Of a stretch of DNA of 64,000 bases, positions 1-11,764 are shown one piece after another; position 1 is the stretch's first letter; each line of letters opens with the position of its first letter. The DNA comes from Helichrysum umbraculigerum. Taxonomy: Eukaryota; Streptophyta; Magnoliopsida; Asterales; Asteraceae. The stretch is from NCBI GenBank assembly GCA_949592205.1, contig CATIUR010000001.1:66482559-66546558 (forward strand), given 5' to 3'. The notes under the pieces are model-generated. The model made no database searches and was not told the DNA's origin. It worked only from the letters and a program-made list of their open reading frames with translations. The position numbers were made by a program, and so were the translations under genes.

Positions 1-193
1 TAGTATGCAAGTACCTCAAATGCTCGAAACAGTGAATTATTTATTTTTTTACTTCCTGCTGAGATGAGTGTTTTGCAAAATGAGTTGTTTTGAGAAATGA
101 TTTTGAAAATATTTTTAGGCATAACCAAGTGTGAAGGATAGTCGGAGATTCTGCTTCACTTATTGACACTCAATCTTTTCTTTTTATTGCACG

Positions 194-240
194 AGTTGCC
201 TCCCGAGAAGCGCTGCTGTTAAAGTCGAGAGCTCGACTTT
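194..240 (-). promoter_or_regulatory. Conserved hairpin and GGGAGGCAAC box behind ORFx (element A)
   Basis: Thirteen bases behind the ORFx stop is a 20-bp inverted repeat (AAAGTCGAG, 2-nt loop, CTCGACTTT; 221-240), followed on the minus strand by AGCGCT and CGGGAGGCAAC. The same hairpin and box sit 13 bases behind the ORFx stop of element B, and a diverged version follows ORFx in element E. Function unknown; RNA structure for 3' processing, packaging or translation is an inference. The rest of 1-193 is AT-rich 3' UTR with no gene. Confidence 0.6.
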
Positions 241-253
241 GCCTTCCTTCAGA

Positions 254-1732
254 TTAATGAGAACTGGAACCACTTGGGCCGGAAGTGCGTGGCGTCCAAG
301 TGTTGCGAGGGTAGATCCGTAGAAACTTGTGAGCGATGACCCTGATGATGTTCGTAGTGTGTGATGCAAAATCAGGGAAGCTGTCAAGGTGGTCTTCAGT
401 GACTTTCTGCATATGCAGGAGATCCAAAGTGATGTCTTTTATGGTTTTGGAGATAACTCCATGGGGATCAATCACAAAGAATCCTGCTTCACTAGCTTCC
501 ATCAGCTCACGTTCTGGATGGTCTTGCTTCAACGAGTCCATGAATCTGAGGAACATCTGATGGATGTTTTCGTGATCAGCTCGGCTGGAGTTTCCTCTGA
601 TTTCCCTGATAGACTCATGAATGCTCTGGATGAGATTGGCTTGATGAGCGGAGAATGAGAGGGTAGAGTCATGAAAGATGTTGTTGACAATATCGTACAC
701 CTCTCGCAATCCGTAGTGAAAGATCTGGCGGTACTCATCCGGGTGGACTTCACAGAAGATCTCCTTGATTCGGTCTGAGAGGAAGGTCGCGATGTTAACC
801 ATCGAGCCTTCGGGTATGGAAGAAGGGATGGTACGCGTTCTTTCGTCAAAAATCTCAAACTCGAGATCATGGATGATCTTGTAAGCATGGTACTCAATGG
901 TACAATAAATATAGAACCTGTTGGAAGAAGTGTTGTCTATATGATCGTTCTCAGCCATTAGATTTATCAATCTTCGAAGGTCATTCATTAGCCGGACATC
1001 AGCATCTGCATCAGGGTTTCCAGTAGCTTGGTACAAATTTCTGCGATATGAGCTCAAGTATGCATGCTGCTGTGCAGAATATGGGAACGCAGATCTGATC
1101 AGTACATCATGTACCTTTCGATACATGGCCCTCTGGTCCTCGAAGAACTCTAACTCCTCAAATGTAGGTTCGGCAGTTTGGTGTAGGAGTTGAGTGGTGA
1201 GATCTTCAGCGAAGGCATGCAGGCGGTTTTGAAATAACAGTGGGTCTCGGCTGCTGGCTTGATAAACGTCATATTCGGCCTTGATTTCTTCTATCAGGTC
1301 CCTTTGGCGTGGTGTGTACTCATTGGTAGAACTAATGATAATGTTCATCATTGAGGGGAGGTCATTCTTGAATGCCTCGATAGCACTAATCATTTCTTCG
1401 TGATTAGAAACCATGGGGATAGCTGGAGGTTTCGGAAGTCGGATAGAGCGGATATCGATCGGTATATCGATGTATACAGTGTTATCCTGATCATCCTCTG
1501 CTGATGGAGTATCCATATCTTGAGAGTCTGGGAACTCAACAACATCAGAAGGTAACTGGATATCACTGGTGATCTGAGATATCGGCTGAGAAGAATCCAT
1601 CTCTATGTCTCTTTCCTCAGAATCATGGCTAGATTCAGAAGTATCTCCCCATTCGAACAGAGTTCGAGGTGCAGAAGCATCGAAGGCTTGAATCTTTCGG
1701 GAAGGTAAGTCTGAATAAAGATCCGGTAGCAT
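254..1732 (-). CDS. ORFx of element A, unrecognised helical-repeat protein (492 aa)
   Basis: An intact ATG-to-stop ORF in the position where Athila elements normally encode reverse transcriptase. I do not recognise a named domain. The first 100 residues are acidic and Ser/Asp-rich. The rest is predicted helical with a repeated motif: about residues 138-183 (EYTPRQ start), 215-258 (FPYSAQQ ... ATGNP) and 357-401 (LSFSAHQ ... RGN). Homologues are the ORFs at 44014-45291 (-) and 20974-22434 (+), with first-to-second main repeat spacing of 142, 142 and 135 residues. All three end in a related segment (here NIIRVIAHKFLRIYP). It begins 21 nt behind the gag-protease stop codon and is in the same frame. 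No membrane segment or zinc knuckle is seen. Role unknown. Confidence 0.75.
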   Translation of the reverse strand: MLPDLYSDLPSRKIQAFDASAPRTLFEWGDTSESSHDSEERDIEMDSSQPISQITSDIQLPSDVVEFPDSQDMDTPSAEDDQDNTVYIDIPIDIRSIRLPKPPAIPMVSNHEEMISAIEAFKNDLPSMMNIIISSTNEYTPRQRDLIEEIKAEYDVYQASSRDPLLFQNRLHAFAEDLTTQLLHQTAEPTFEELEFFEDQRAMYRKVHDVLIRSAFPYSAQQHAYLSSYRRNLYQATGNPDADADVRLMNDLRRLINLMAENDHIDNTSSNRFYIYCTIEYHAYKIIHDLEFEIFDERTRTIPSSIPEGSMVNIATFLSDRIKEIFCEVHPDEYRQIFHYGLREVYDIVNNIFHDSTLSFSAHQANLIQSIHESIREIRGNSSRADHENIHQMFLRFMDSLKQDHPERELMEASEAGFFVIDPHGVISKTIKDITLDLLHMQKVTEDHLDSFPDFASHTTNIIRVIAHKFLRIYPRNTWTPRTSGPSGSSSH

Positions 1733-2744
1733 GGATTCTTTGTATGCCAGTATTTACTTCAGGAGTTTGTCTCTAAGCTCTGGGTGTTGCTTTGAAAAAG
1801 TAATAGTCTTCTCAATGTTCAGCAGAGCGTTGAGTCTAGGTGAGACAAGAGGGTGGGAAGGATCTGTAACAACCGGCAAATTAGGACTAGAATTAGTGCC
1901 TAATTCTTTGTTAATACATGTAATTAGTTCTGTGTTAGGCTAATTTATGTATCGGATTATATATTGGTAAATATATACAACTTTGAGATTTGACTTAAAT
2001 CGTACGCAATTTAAATAGAATGAAATTCTATTCGATTAATACGGACGTTGGTGAACACATGTTTATAAACTAAAAATAACGCAATATTGACCAAAATACT
2101 AATTTACAATTAACTCGTATCACCCGATAACGACTTACACGATTTAAAAACAAAAGAAATTAAATTTATACAAAACAAATTACATTTCAAACTAGTAACG
2201 ATTTAAAGAAATAATTTAAGTAAATTATATAATAATAGGTGTGATTCAGAAATAATAAACGTGCATAAATAAATATTTAACGCTTAAATGACGGAGAAAA
2301 CGAACACCGCACGGAGCGCGTGGGCAAAAGCTGAAAATGGGAGGTTAAAACCTCCCACCTTCTTTCTTTTTCCCCATTTCCACTTTTCATTCTCTCTCTC
2401 CCTTTCTTTTTACTTTCAATCACCAAACCACCTTCATCACAAAAATCGCTAAATAACACAACTAAACATCGCCGAATCATACCCCTCTTTAGGAGAAAAG
2501 TGACCACGACAACACGATCTACATTCCTATCTTTCCGGATTTTTCATCCGACACTTTGTAAGTTTCCGACAAATCCCGACATCTCTCGTTTTTGAGCATT
2601 TTTACTAGTTTATGGTTTAAATAGGCTTATTATGTCCATTTTTGGGTTGGGTAAAAGATTTGGACCCAACGGAAACCGGGAAACTCGTTTTCGACTAAAT
2701 TTCTGGCCATCAGACCGCAACGTCGCACCTGGCCAGGGGCCTCT

Positions 2745-2983
2745 GCGACGTCGCGACCTACGTCGCACAAAAATCTCAACGTCGCACTAGCGACGCAGTC
2801 CCTTACGTCGCATTAATTTGCGGATGTCATACATGGCGACGTAGACTTTAACGTCGCAAACCGAACTAACGTCGCATTAGCGACGCCACCCCCTACGTCG
2901 CATTGATTTGCGAAGGTCGCATCATGCGACGTACATGCCCACGTCGCACCTTACGTCGCTTGCAACGTCGCATGCGACGTCGC
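2745..2983. repeat. GCGACGT-N8-ACGTCGC array in solo LTR S1
   Basis: Dyads with an 8-bp spacer start at 2745, 2790 (left arm GCGACGC), 2836, 2880 (GCGACGC) and 2926. The last block carries ACGT cores at 2929, 2941, 2953, 2965 and 2977, exactly 12 bp apart. The same dyad with the same spacing occurs in copia element H. S2, of the same broad LTR group, lacks this motif and has AATCCGGCGGATT repeats in its place. Confidence 0.85.
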
Positions 2984-3140
2984 ACAAACCAGAACCCTGA
3001 AAACTCACATTTTTACTAAGTGTCGGAACCAGAATTTTACCACCTAATTTTACTCCAAATCCAGATTTCGGATGCGTTTTCACTAAAGGAAAGTAGTAGA
3101 AATAAAAATTTTCCAAGCTGACCTGGCAGCTCGACCCCAG

Positions 3141-3224
3141 CCAGGGGCTCTGCCCCTTGGACCCCGCCAGGGGCTGCCGCCCCTTGGACCCCGCTACCAG
3201 GGGCGCTGCCCCCGGACCCCCGTC
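3141..3224. repeat. CCAGGGGC...GCCCC repeats in S1
   Basis: Three imperfect units beginning CCAGGGG at 3141, 3167 and 3197, each with an AGGGGC/GCCCC(T) inverted repeat followed by GGACCCC. GC-rich island in AT-rich LTR; function unknown. Confidence 0.7.
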
Positions 3225-4370
3225 ATTAGATGTCGTAAATACTTTTCACACTAAGTGTCGAACACTTACAAATAACGAAACCGGATTCAACGATACATAT
3301 AATGATAACACTTTGAATCATTATTACAAACCATCACCAACGGGCCATACTTGTTTTCAAACTACAAACGGATTACTAAACAAATACTTGGACATAATGA
3401 GTTGTGTAGACAACTAGCCTAGATGGTCTTGCGAGACATCTACTTACTTAACTTTATATGTTTAGGCATTTAAAGGTTACGGGTTCGGAGAACCTACACG
3501 CTACTTACAGTTTTCAAATGCTTACTACTAGGCTCAGGTGAGTCTTACGGCCCCACTTTTACTGTTTTTCTCATTGGGGGAGATACATGCTACTGCTTTT
3601 ACTTGAACACAAGTACTAAATTGCTTATTATACCAAACGGACTTGCATGAGTTATATATTTACGGAAGTCTCTCAATCATATATCGTTAGTTATGGACTT
3701 AAGCGCGAACAGTAGTTAATGGATCCATTAGGGAAATGACCCTCCCTGCCCGGGGTAGTAGCGCTACCACGTACTGAATTACACGTAGAAACGGGTGACT
3801 ATTATTTCGTTACTTATGCTTGCTCAATTTCGAGCATGTCACGGGATCAACTGATTATTTACGGGTTAAGCTTCGATTATGAGTCTCATGGCAACGGTAT
3901 AACTTGATTACTTTACTTTTGCGAGATTTGCAAATACTTGATATACGCCTACGGGCACTACTGATGAAATCTTGTGTTCAAACTAATTATTTACTAATAA
4001 ACCTGTGAGATTCACCAACCTTTTGGTTGACCCTTTTTAGCATGTATTCTCAGGTACACTTACGGAGTAGGATCACTCCAGGATTACTAGCTAGAGTCGC
4101 ATGATTTCCAAACTGCATTTAACGGAGATTCTTTGGCATTATCTTTTGTAACTATGGTTATGTAATAGAATCTCCCGCCACATACGCGGACTCTAGGCTT
4201 ACATATTTTTGTAAAGAAAACTATATGTTTTCAAACGATTTAATTATGAAATGTAATTATTTTACAAAACGTCTCATTTAGAAGTCGTTTGCTGTATATC
4301 TTGTGCTTTGTATATTGATTAGTAACACCCAAGTATGCTTCCGCAAATCACTAAATTTGGGGGTGTTACA

Positions 4371-6799
4371 GGATCTATGACAGATGCCAAGAGCTTATCC
4401 ATAGTAGTACCGAATCCTGCATCATAATCAACATCTGATAGAAAGATAGAATCTTCAATCTTCATAATCTCAGCTGTCGGAAAGTGTGATTCTGGTAAGT
4501 GCTGATGCGGTGGTGTAGACTGGTATACATCCTCCTCTTCTTCTTCGGGCTCTGAATCTTCTTCCTGTTCTTCCTCTGATTCTTCCATTTCCTCTGGTTC
4601 TGATTCTGGTGCTGTTTCTTCCTCTGATTCATTCATTTCCTCCTCTTCTACCTCTTCCTCCTCGGGTTCTGATTCCTCCATCTCTTCTTCTTCTGATTCT
4701 GACTCCTCTGTTGCCGAGATGAGACAGGTGTGATCATCTGGTCTGTATGGTTCTGGATCCGAGTCAGAAGTGTCATCATCTGAAATTACTTTGCCCATTG
4801 ATATTGCGTAAATTTCTGCCTGTTCCGCTAGTGAGCACTCATCTTGATCAATCTTGAAAGATACAGTTTGTCCATGTGCTCGCAGAGTTATGACCTGAGA
4901 ATAAACATCAATAACAGCACGTGCAGTATTCATGAATGGCCTACCTAGGATAATAGGGATATTGATGTCTTCCTGAATATCCATCACTATGAAGTCGGTG
5001 GGAAACCAAAACTTATCAACTTTAACCATGACGTTTTCAGCTATGCCCTTTGGATATCGAATGGACTGGTCGGCAAGCTGGACACTCATCTTAGTGGGCT
5101 GGAGAGGTCCTATTTCTAGTCTGGTGTAAAGTGAATAGGGCATGAGATTGATGCTAGCTCCAAGATCGGCCAATGAACGTATCATGCCTGAGTGATAGAT
5201 AGAGCAGGGCAAGGTGAATTGACCTGTGTCTCCTAGTTTTTCCGGTAGGGTATTCTGGATAACGGCTGAGCATTCAGCATTTAGAGAGATTTTGGGGGTT
5301 TCAGGAACCTTGTCTTTAGTAGCCAGTATTCGTCGGATATACTTAGTGCCGGAAGGGATTCTAGACACGGTGTCCATAAATTTTCCATCAAGTTTAAATG
5401 ACTTGGCATTGTAGTTTTTGCATAAACGGTTCGGGAAAGGAACTCGCACCTCTCTAGTCGGAGTGGGTACGGATCTGGTCTCAACTGTCGGCGGGACATG
5501 AGTATGTTCCTTTACTGGAGTGGAATTAGTAGGAGGTGAGCTCAGGGTTTTTGCTTCTTCGACGTGAGGATTCTGAATGGTGTTACTGGGTAGAGATCCT
5601 TGTGGTCGGGTATCGAGACGTTGGGCTAACTAACCAATCTGATTCTCCAGTCTATTCAGTTGGTTTGTCATGAGGAGATCAGCCTGGTCTTGTCTAGCTA
5701 TAAACCCTTGAATGATTTGTAGAAGGGTGTCGTTTGAACTAGTGACAGGTGCGGTAGGTTGATGAGGTTGGGTTGCACCAAGTATGGGTTGGTTAGGTGA
5801 AAATGGTTGGTTGTAGGTAAGCTGAGGTTGTTGTGGGTAAGATGGGTATCTAGGTTGGTGTTCGTATTGTTGAGGCGGTTGGTTGTTCCAAGGTGGGTAT
5901 TGGATAGGCCTGCTAGCTGGTGGAGAAGTTTGAGCATAATAGACGGCTGGGTCCTCGTACGCAACCTGATATCCTTGAGTAGGAGATGGGTTGGTATAGT
6001 TCTGGAAGGATTGAATTTGGTGGACTTGCTGCGGCTGCTTCTTAAGCTCTCCAATCTGCTTCGTTAGGCTTTCTATTTGTTCGCTTAGAGATTTGATGGC
6101 TTCGGTTTGTTTGGAGTTATTGGCAGATAGAGGTAAAGATGAGGATTGCTCATCAGACTTCCAATCGTGGTAATGCATCGTCATATCCTCGATTAAGCTC
6201 CAAGCTTCATCATCGGTCATCTTCATGAAATTACCTTGAGCAGCGGCATCAAGAATAATGAGGTGGTTTGAAGCGAGACCGTTATAGAATGTGCGTAACT
6301 TGTCAGCCTTCGTCATCTGGTGATTTGGACATTTCCATATCAAACTTTTGAATCGCTCCCATGCCGAGTAGATTGATTCATCGTGAGCTTGTTCAAAGTG
6401 CGCGATGTCATTCTTGAGTTTGGTTCGTTTGGACGGAGGAAAGTATCTGGCAAGGAATTTGTTACCCATATCCGTCCATGAGGTGATTGAGCCGGTCTCA
6501 AGTCCCTCAAACCAAGAGAGTGCATGTAAAGCGAGAGAATAGGGGAACAAGTATAGGCGAACTATGTTCTGCTCGACCCCATTCTGCTTGTAGGAGTTTG
6601 ATATGTGGATGAACTTGTCAATGTGAGCGTTAGGATCTTCACGTGGTAGTTCGTGGAATTGACAGTTGTCCTTGATGAGTTGTACGATGTGATGCTTCAG
6701 CTCGAAGGATGCTCCCTCTATCTCCGGATAGGTGATTGGTCCTCCTCGTCCTTCAATGGATGGCTTGGTGTTATCAGCAAGAGTGACACGAGCGGCCAT
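4371..6799 (-). pseudogene. gag-protease of element A (one stop, split by S1)
   Basis: Start chosen at the ATG at 6799 (MAARVTLAD), which aligns with the starts of the gag genes of B (MTAVRITLAE) and G (MANRITLASS); an upstream GTG extension has no homology. The Gag part includes the helical core (WERFK..., TFYNGL...) and a Pro/Gln/Tyr-rich tail. Protease is recognised by LADLGASINLMPYSLY at about residue 543, and LGRPFMNTARAVIDV behind it. Uniquely for this copy, about 110 residues of Glu/Ser-rich tail follow the protease (around 4500-4710). A TAG at 5630-5632 interrupts the frame where B has CAA/CAG for Gln. Solo LTR S1 separates the last codons, which resume at 1859 and end at TAA 1754-1756; omitting S1 and one TSD leaves 845 codons in frame. 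Confidence 0.85.
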
Positions 6800-7026
6800 T
6801 TCGGGAAGATGGAAGCGCTTTTGTTTTCGGATAGTACGGATAATAGACTCAGGATCAGGTACGAAAATGAGCGGTTCAGATTCGGACGATCTGGTCTGAT
6901 ATCGTTGTGTGTTGTGGGAAGTTATTTTTGGCTGAAACAAAGAAAGTAAAAAGTAAAATACGAAAAATAAAGGTATCACTAAAAAGAAAGGGTTCGTCAG
7001 GACGCCTCTGGGTCTTACGATTGATA

Positions 7027-7043
7027 CCCCGGCAGCGGCGCCA
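7027..7043 (-). other. Primer-binding site of element A (tRNA-Asp type)
   Basis: On the minus strand TGGCGCCGCTGCCGGGG lies six bases inside the LTR end (...TAACA), matching the tRNA-Asp-type PBS used by Athila elements. The 227 bases between it and the gag ATG are untranslated leader. Confidence 0.88.
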
Positions 7044-8877
7044 AAAACTTGTTACAGCTGAAACGGTCGTTACGCAACAGCTGCAACAGGGTTTTATATT
7101 TATAGAGCTGGGGACCTAAATTCGACTTACAGAGGTAAGTATAACTCAGGGTCGTTCTTAAGATCAATCTTATTGTGAAGCGGAGTTGTCTAGACAAACT
7201 ATTCAATTTAGTGATGGGTTTTTGAAAAGAGTTTTGATTTGGTTTTAGGTCCGTTTAAACTAAACTAATAAAAGCAGGAAATAAACAAAACAGTAAAATA
7301 TAGATAGGGAATCAGTAATGGAGAATAGTGCTTGTTATGACTTCGTTAGCTTGTGTTATGGGGTGATGTCTAGGGTTATTTATGAAAACGTCTTTTAAAG
7401 ATTTGTGTCTTGCTTTTGCCTAAGTATTCGTAGTGTAAACACTAACACCCTACTGTTTGATTTCTCAGACATTATGTCACTGGGTTGCTAGGTTATGGTG
7501 ATTCTGATCAGAGGAGGCTGCTCAACTCTTCAACACTTTCCATATACTGGAATAGTGACCCTTTTTGGAATGGTATTCCTGGGCTCATGAGATAGAGTAA
7601 CAGACCCACTAAAAGTTCTGACCGTTCTTAACACCACGGAGATACTAGGGCTAGGCAAGGCATTTAAGATTAAGACTTGGTTTGGTGACTGCCAACTTTG
7701 TATTAATGGTCTTTGTTTAGTCCAGAGCTGTGTGGTTCAACCAGGATGTGACACAGTCTTCAACCGACGGCAGTTCCTTAGCTTTTCCCAACTATTTAAA
7801 TGTTATACGAAGTACTGTGCCGATTTCTGGTCTTTCCGGTGCCACATACTTTATGGTCACTCTGGACTGGTTTACTAAGTTTGTATTAAAGCTTGACCAT
7901 CTATGATATAAACCCAACCCTCACTTATTTAAACATATCCCAATAAATCCCTGATTGATTCACGGTGTACTATACGAAAGGGTTGACAGTATTTCCACAG
8001 CTACACAATTCAGACCATGTTTGTATTTGAAAACATAGATAGGTAGTTACCGGTTGATCAAGGTTCGCGACTCCTTGTCATACAGGTTCTAACCACGTTT
8101 ATTGGAGGAAAGGCGATTTTGGTTTAGAAATTCATAAATACAAAGTTAACAATACACCGGTTTTCATTTTGTAGCAATTGGGAACATTATTCCACAACAG
8201 ATTGTGCCCACGAATTTCATAGCTTCCACGTTCCGTACTACACACATTCGTGATGATTCCGGCGCTATACAAATGAAAGCCGTATAACGTTACTTCTGTT
8301 GTTTCATAATGATATTATCCCAATTGCGTATTTAAAGTAACATCACCCCAAATATTAACAAGCTAACTACATCACAACAAGCACATAAGAGAACTACTCA
8401 CTATGCATGGCAAACAATCCTAAATCTATCATAATAATAACAGCAATCATCATAATAGAAAAGGAAAGAAATAACCGTAGATTATGCATAGACAGAATAA
8501 TGTTAGAAGAATACACGAACGGAACCTCCGCAATATCTTTGACAATATTACAAATAAGCCCCTCAGAATATTCCCTACACTATTACAAAAGTAGCCCCTC
8601 CGTTAGTCTAGGTTAAATATTAACCAAGAACTAACGAACTAAAACCCTAATCTATTTCTCCTCTAACTCCTAAGAGTAGTGCTAGAGAGAGAAAGCTAAA
8701 CTAGAAAGAGAAAGAGTGTGTGAGAGAGAAAGTGAGAATTCTTGTTGAAGAATGGTGTGTGGAATGAGGATGGAGAGCTCTCTATTTATAGGCAAGCCAT
8801 GGATCCAAGAGTACAAGCCCACAAGCATACGTACAAGCAAACGAAGCAAGGAAGATGGGGTGTGAGACCAAAACAGG

Positions 8878-8983
8878 CCGTGTACGGCCTTGTTCTGGCC
8901 GTGTACGGCTTCAAAGTGGCCATGTACGGCCTCCTCTAGGCCGTGTATGGCTAGGGGGTGGCCGTGTGGTAGGCCGTGTGATT
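8878..8983 (-). promoter_or_regulatory. 21-bp-phased CCGTGTACGG palindrome array (A LTR, U3)
   Basis: CCGTGTACGG or one- to three-mismatch versions begin at 8878, 8899, 8920, 8941 and 8962, every interval exactly 21 bp, plus a degenerate copy at 8974. The array lies about 90 bp upstream of the TATA box on the minus strand. Related LTRs have a different palindrome at the same place. Confidence 0.85.
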
Positions 8984-9212
8984 TTTCTGACTTTTCTCGT
9001 AACTTCGGAAGGCCGTATCTTCTTCGTTTTGCGTCTGTTTGACTTGATTCTTTCGCATGCGGTCTCGTAATTCCGTTACGCTTCTAATGATGCCAAAAGT
9101 GCCAATTTTGGATATCTCTAGAGTTGGCGTGTGCGGAATGCCCTCGGTTTGTGCTCAGAAAGCTCTATCTTCCCCGTTCTTTACCCGATCTGCACGATTC
9201 TTGATTCTACAG

Positions 9213-11764
9213 TGTGACACCCGTCAAATTAGGACTAGAAATTAGTTCCTAATCATTATGTAATACATGTAGTTAGTGCTATGTATTAGGCTAATTGTAT
9301 GTATCAAAATATATATGGTTGAATATATATATCAGTACTCGATTAGATTTAATCGTTCATTTTCAAATCGGCCGAATTCCGATTCAATTATACGGCGTTG
9401 GTAAAAATCAAGTGATTAAGTAATATGGAATTGTTATTTAATACCCTCATAATTATTATATATTATTTTGATAATATATCAAGTATCTCATATCGTACAA
9501 ATCAAACGTCCACAACAAAACTATATATAAATAATGAATTATTATTGAAATTAATAATTATTATTTACATTAGATAAAATAAAACATATTTCGTTTTATA
9601 TCATTTTACTCAAACGCGACGAAACCAATTAAATTATATCCGTCTCTCAAACATAAAACAAAGATATATTTTTATATCTCATTAAATGTATTTTTATGAA
9701 ATACTTCGAATAAAAGTAAGTACGATTTTATTTTTAGAAATTTATCAATTTAAAACATTTTACTACTTTTACGATCGGGTAAACAAACACGGGTAAAATA
9801 CCACTCGAGTGCATTATTGGGCTGGACAAGATCCACAAAATGTGGATCTTGCCCGTGGACTTCAAGCAGACCAAACACACCCTTCCTTCACTTCATTTTC
9901 ATTCTCAATCTTTTTCTCAATTCTCTCTCGGCTCTCTCTTTGATTTCACAAACAACAACAACAATAACAATTAACAACAACAGATTATCATCATCATTTC
10001 GTGGATCATCATCATCATCTTCATAATCTCCTTCGTTTTCATCATCCTCACCATTCAAGCTCCATTTTTAAAATTGTAAGGAATCGCTAACTTTTACTTT
10101 GTAATTTCGTGTTTATATTACTTAGATTATCATGTATTAATGTTAGAATAAGTTGGTTATATGCGAAAATGGTTTTAAATTGGGTTTGGGTGTGATTTGG
10201 AATGAACAGACCTGAGCCGGACCTATGAATCCGGCGGATTCAAGGGAATCCGGCGGATTCTTGCCCATAAAACATGATCCACGCTAAATTGTCATGAATA
10301 CGGTCGGATTCATGGGAACTTAAAACAGGGTAGCTTCTCGATGAAAAATTTATTATAACGGATTGAGCTCAAATTCGCAAGGTCACTCGGAAGCGACCCA
10401 ATAATCAATGCTAAGTACCTTAGCCTTGTCAGTTTTAGGCCATCCGGGGTCGTTTAGGGGCCGAAAATGGCAGATTACTGTTTTCAGACTCGTACCAAAT
10501 TTTGTAAATTATGAAATAAAGTGTAACGGATATAATGAACTTGATTAACAACTAAACCTATACGATACGACTTATATATGAAACACATACACTTTTATAA
10601 GCACAACAAATCATGTATAATAATAATAGTTTGAAATTACTATTACAAACCATCACCAACGACCCGTATACATTTTCAAAACTCAAACATAATCGACAAC
10701 CAAAGTATTTGGGCATAACTAGTTGAGGGAACAACTAGCATAGATGGTCCGTAGAGTCATCTAATCAACCAAAACCTTGCGCGTTTAATACGCCTGACAG
10801 GTTCAATATCTAATCATTATCAAAATCTTGCGCGTCTAAGACGCCCTGCAGGTTCAGTCGTTGTAACGACATCAAATCATTGTGAATCATTATAATTGTT
10901 GGCTAACAATTCATCAGACTCAGGTGAGTCTCATAGCCCTTTTTAAATGCTTTTACCTAGGGGTGAGATACATGCTCTATTTTGTTTTACATGTGAACGC
11001 AAGTATCAAATTATTACATATGCTGCATGAGTTGTTTTCATCTAATCAATCAAAGTCCTCTGAAGCATAGTTCTGTTAATATGATTTAGCGTGAATGTTA
11101 GTGTATGGTACCATATGGGATTGACAATCCCCGTCCGAGTTAGCAAGCACTAACCTGTCAAATGGACGCATTATCATTTGTTCAAACGTATGTTGATTAG
11201 GCATACGCATAGAGGCACCCTCGATCAGGCACTTGATTGTGATCATGACCCCTCAGTTAAGCTCAGACTATGTGCTCATGTTAGTTGTATCAATCTTTAC
11301 TTATTTGTTTAATTACAAATATTCATGTGATACTCATTATTCATTTATTTACATGATTTGTAAATCAACTCATTAAATCTTGCGGTTCATAAATCATATA
11401 TTATCATATCAAACATGTGAGCTCACCAGCTTTATAGCTGACCTTTTAGCATGTTATCTCAGGTACTCAGCAGTAGGTTGGACTGCCCATCAGGATACTG
11501 TAGCTCGAGTCGCATGCAATCATATAAACATCAAGAGATTTCCCTGCATTTCTATATTTTGCTAAAATTAGATATGTATTAGAATCTCTCAAATATCTAT
11601 GCGAACTCGTCTTTTGTAAAACATATGTAGACTTTTACGTTAATCAATGTATTTGTAAAACGACGCATGTAGTGGTCGTTCATTATGTATCTTATGTGCT
11701 TTGTGTATTGATTAGTAGCACCCCAAAGTATGCTTCCGCCAACAGTAAATTTGGGGGTGTTACA
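9213..11764 (+). mobile_element. Solo LTR S2 (Ty3 type, TSD TACAG)
   Basis: A 2,552-bp LTR beginning TGTGACACCCGTCAAATTAGG and ending TTTGGGGGTGTTACA, flanked by TACAG at 9208-9212 and 11765-11769, inserted in the LTR of element A. It shares ends and internal blocks (for example CAGGTGAGTCTCATAG, GAGCTCACCAGC, GTACTCAGCAGTAG) with element F's LTR fragment at 53877-54653, so it belongs to that Ty3 group. It contains AATCCGGCGGATTC twice (10228, 10247) and a diverged copy near 10297. No coding region. Confidence 0.92.

Larger units (their letters stand above)
1865..4370 (+). mobile_element. Solo LTR S1 (Ty3 type, TSD GGATC)
   Basis: A 2,506-bp LTR beginning TGTAACAACCGGCAAATTAGG and ending TTTGGGGGTGTTACA, flanked by the 5-bp duplication GGATC (1860-1864 and 4371-4375). 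No internal region or second LTR is present, so this is a recombination-derived solo LTR. Its ends match S2 and the truncated LTR of element F (ending GGGGGTGCGACA before an initiator-Met primer-binding site), which assigns it to the same broad Ty3 group. It splits the 3' end of element A's gag-protease gene. It contains two GC-rich repeat blocks annotated separately; the remainder is AT-rich with no coding capacity. Confidence 0.92.
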
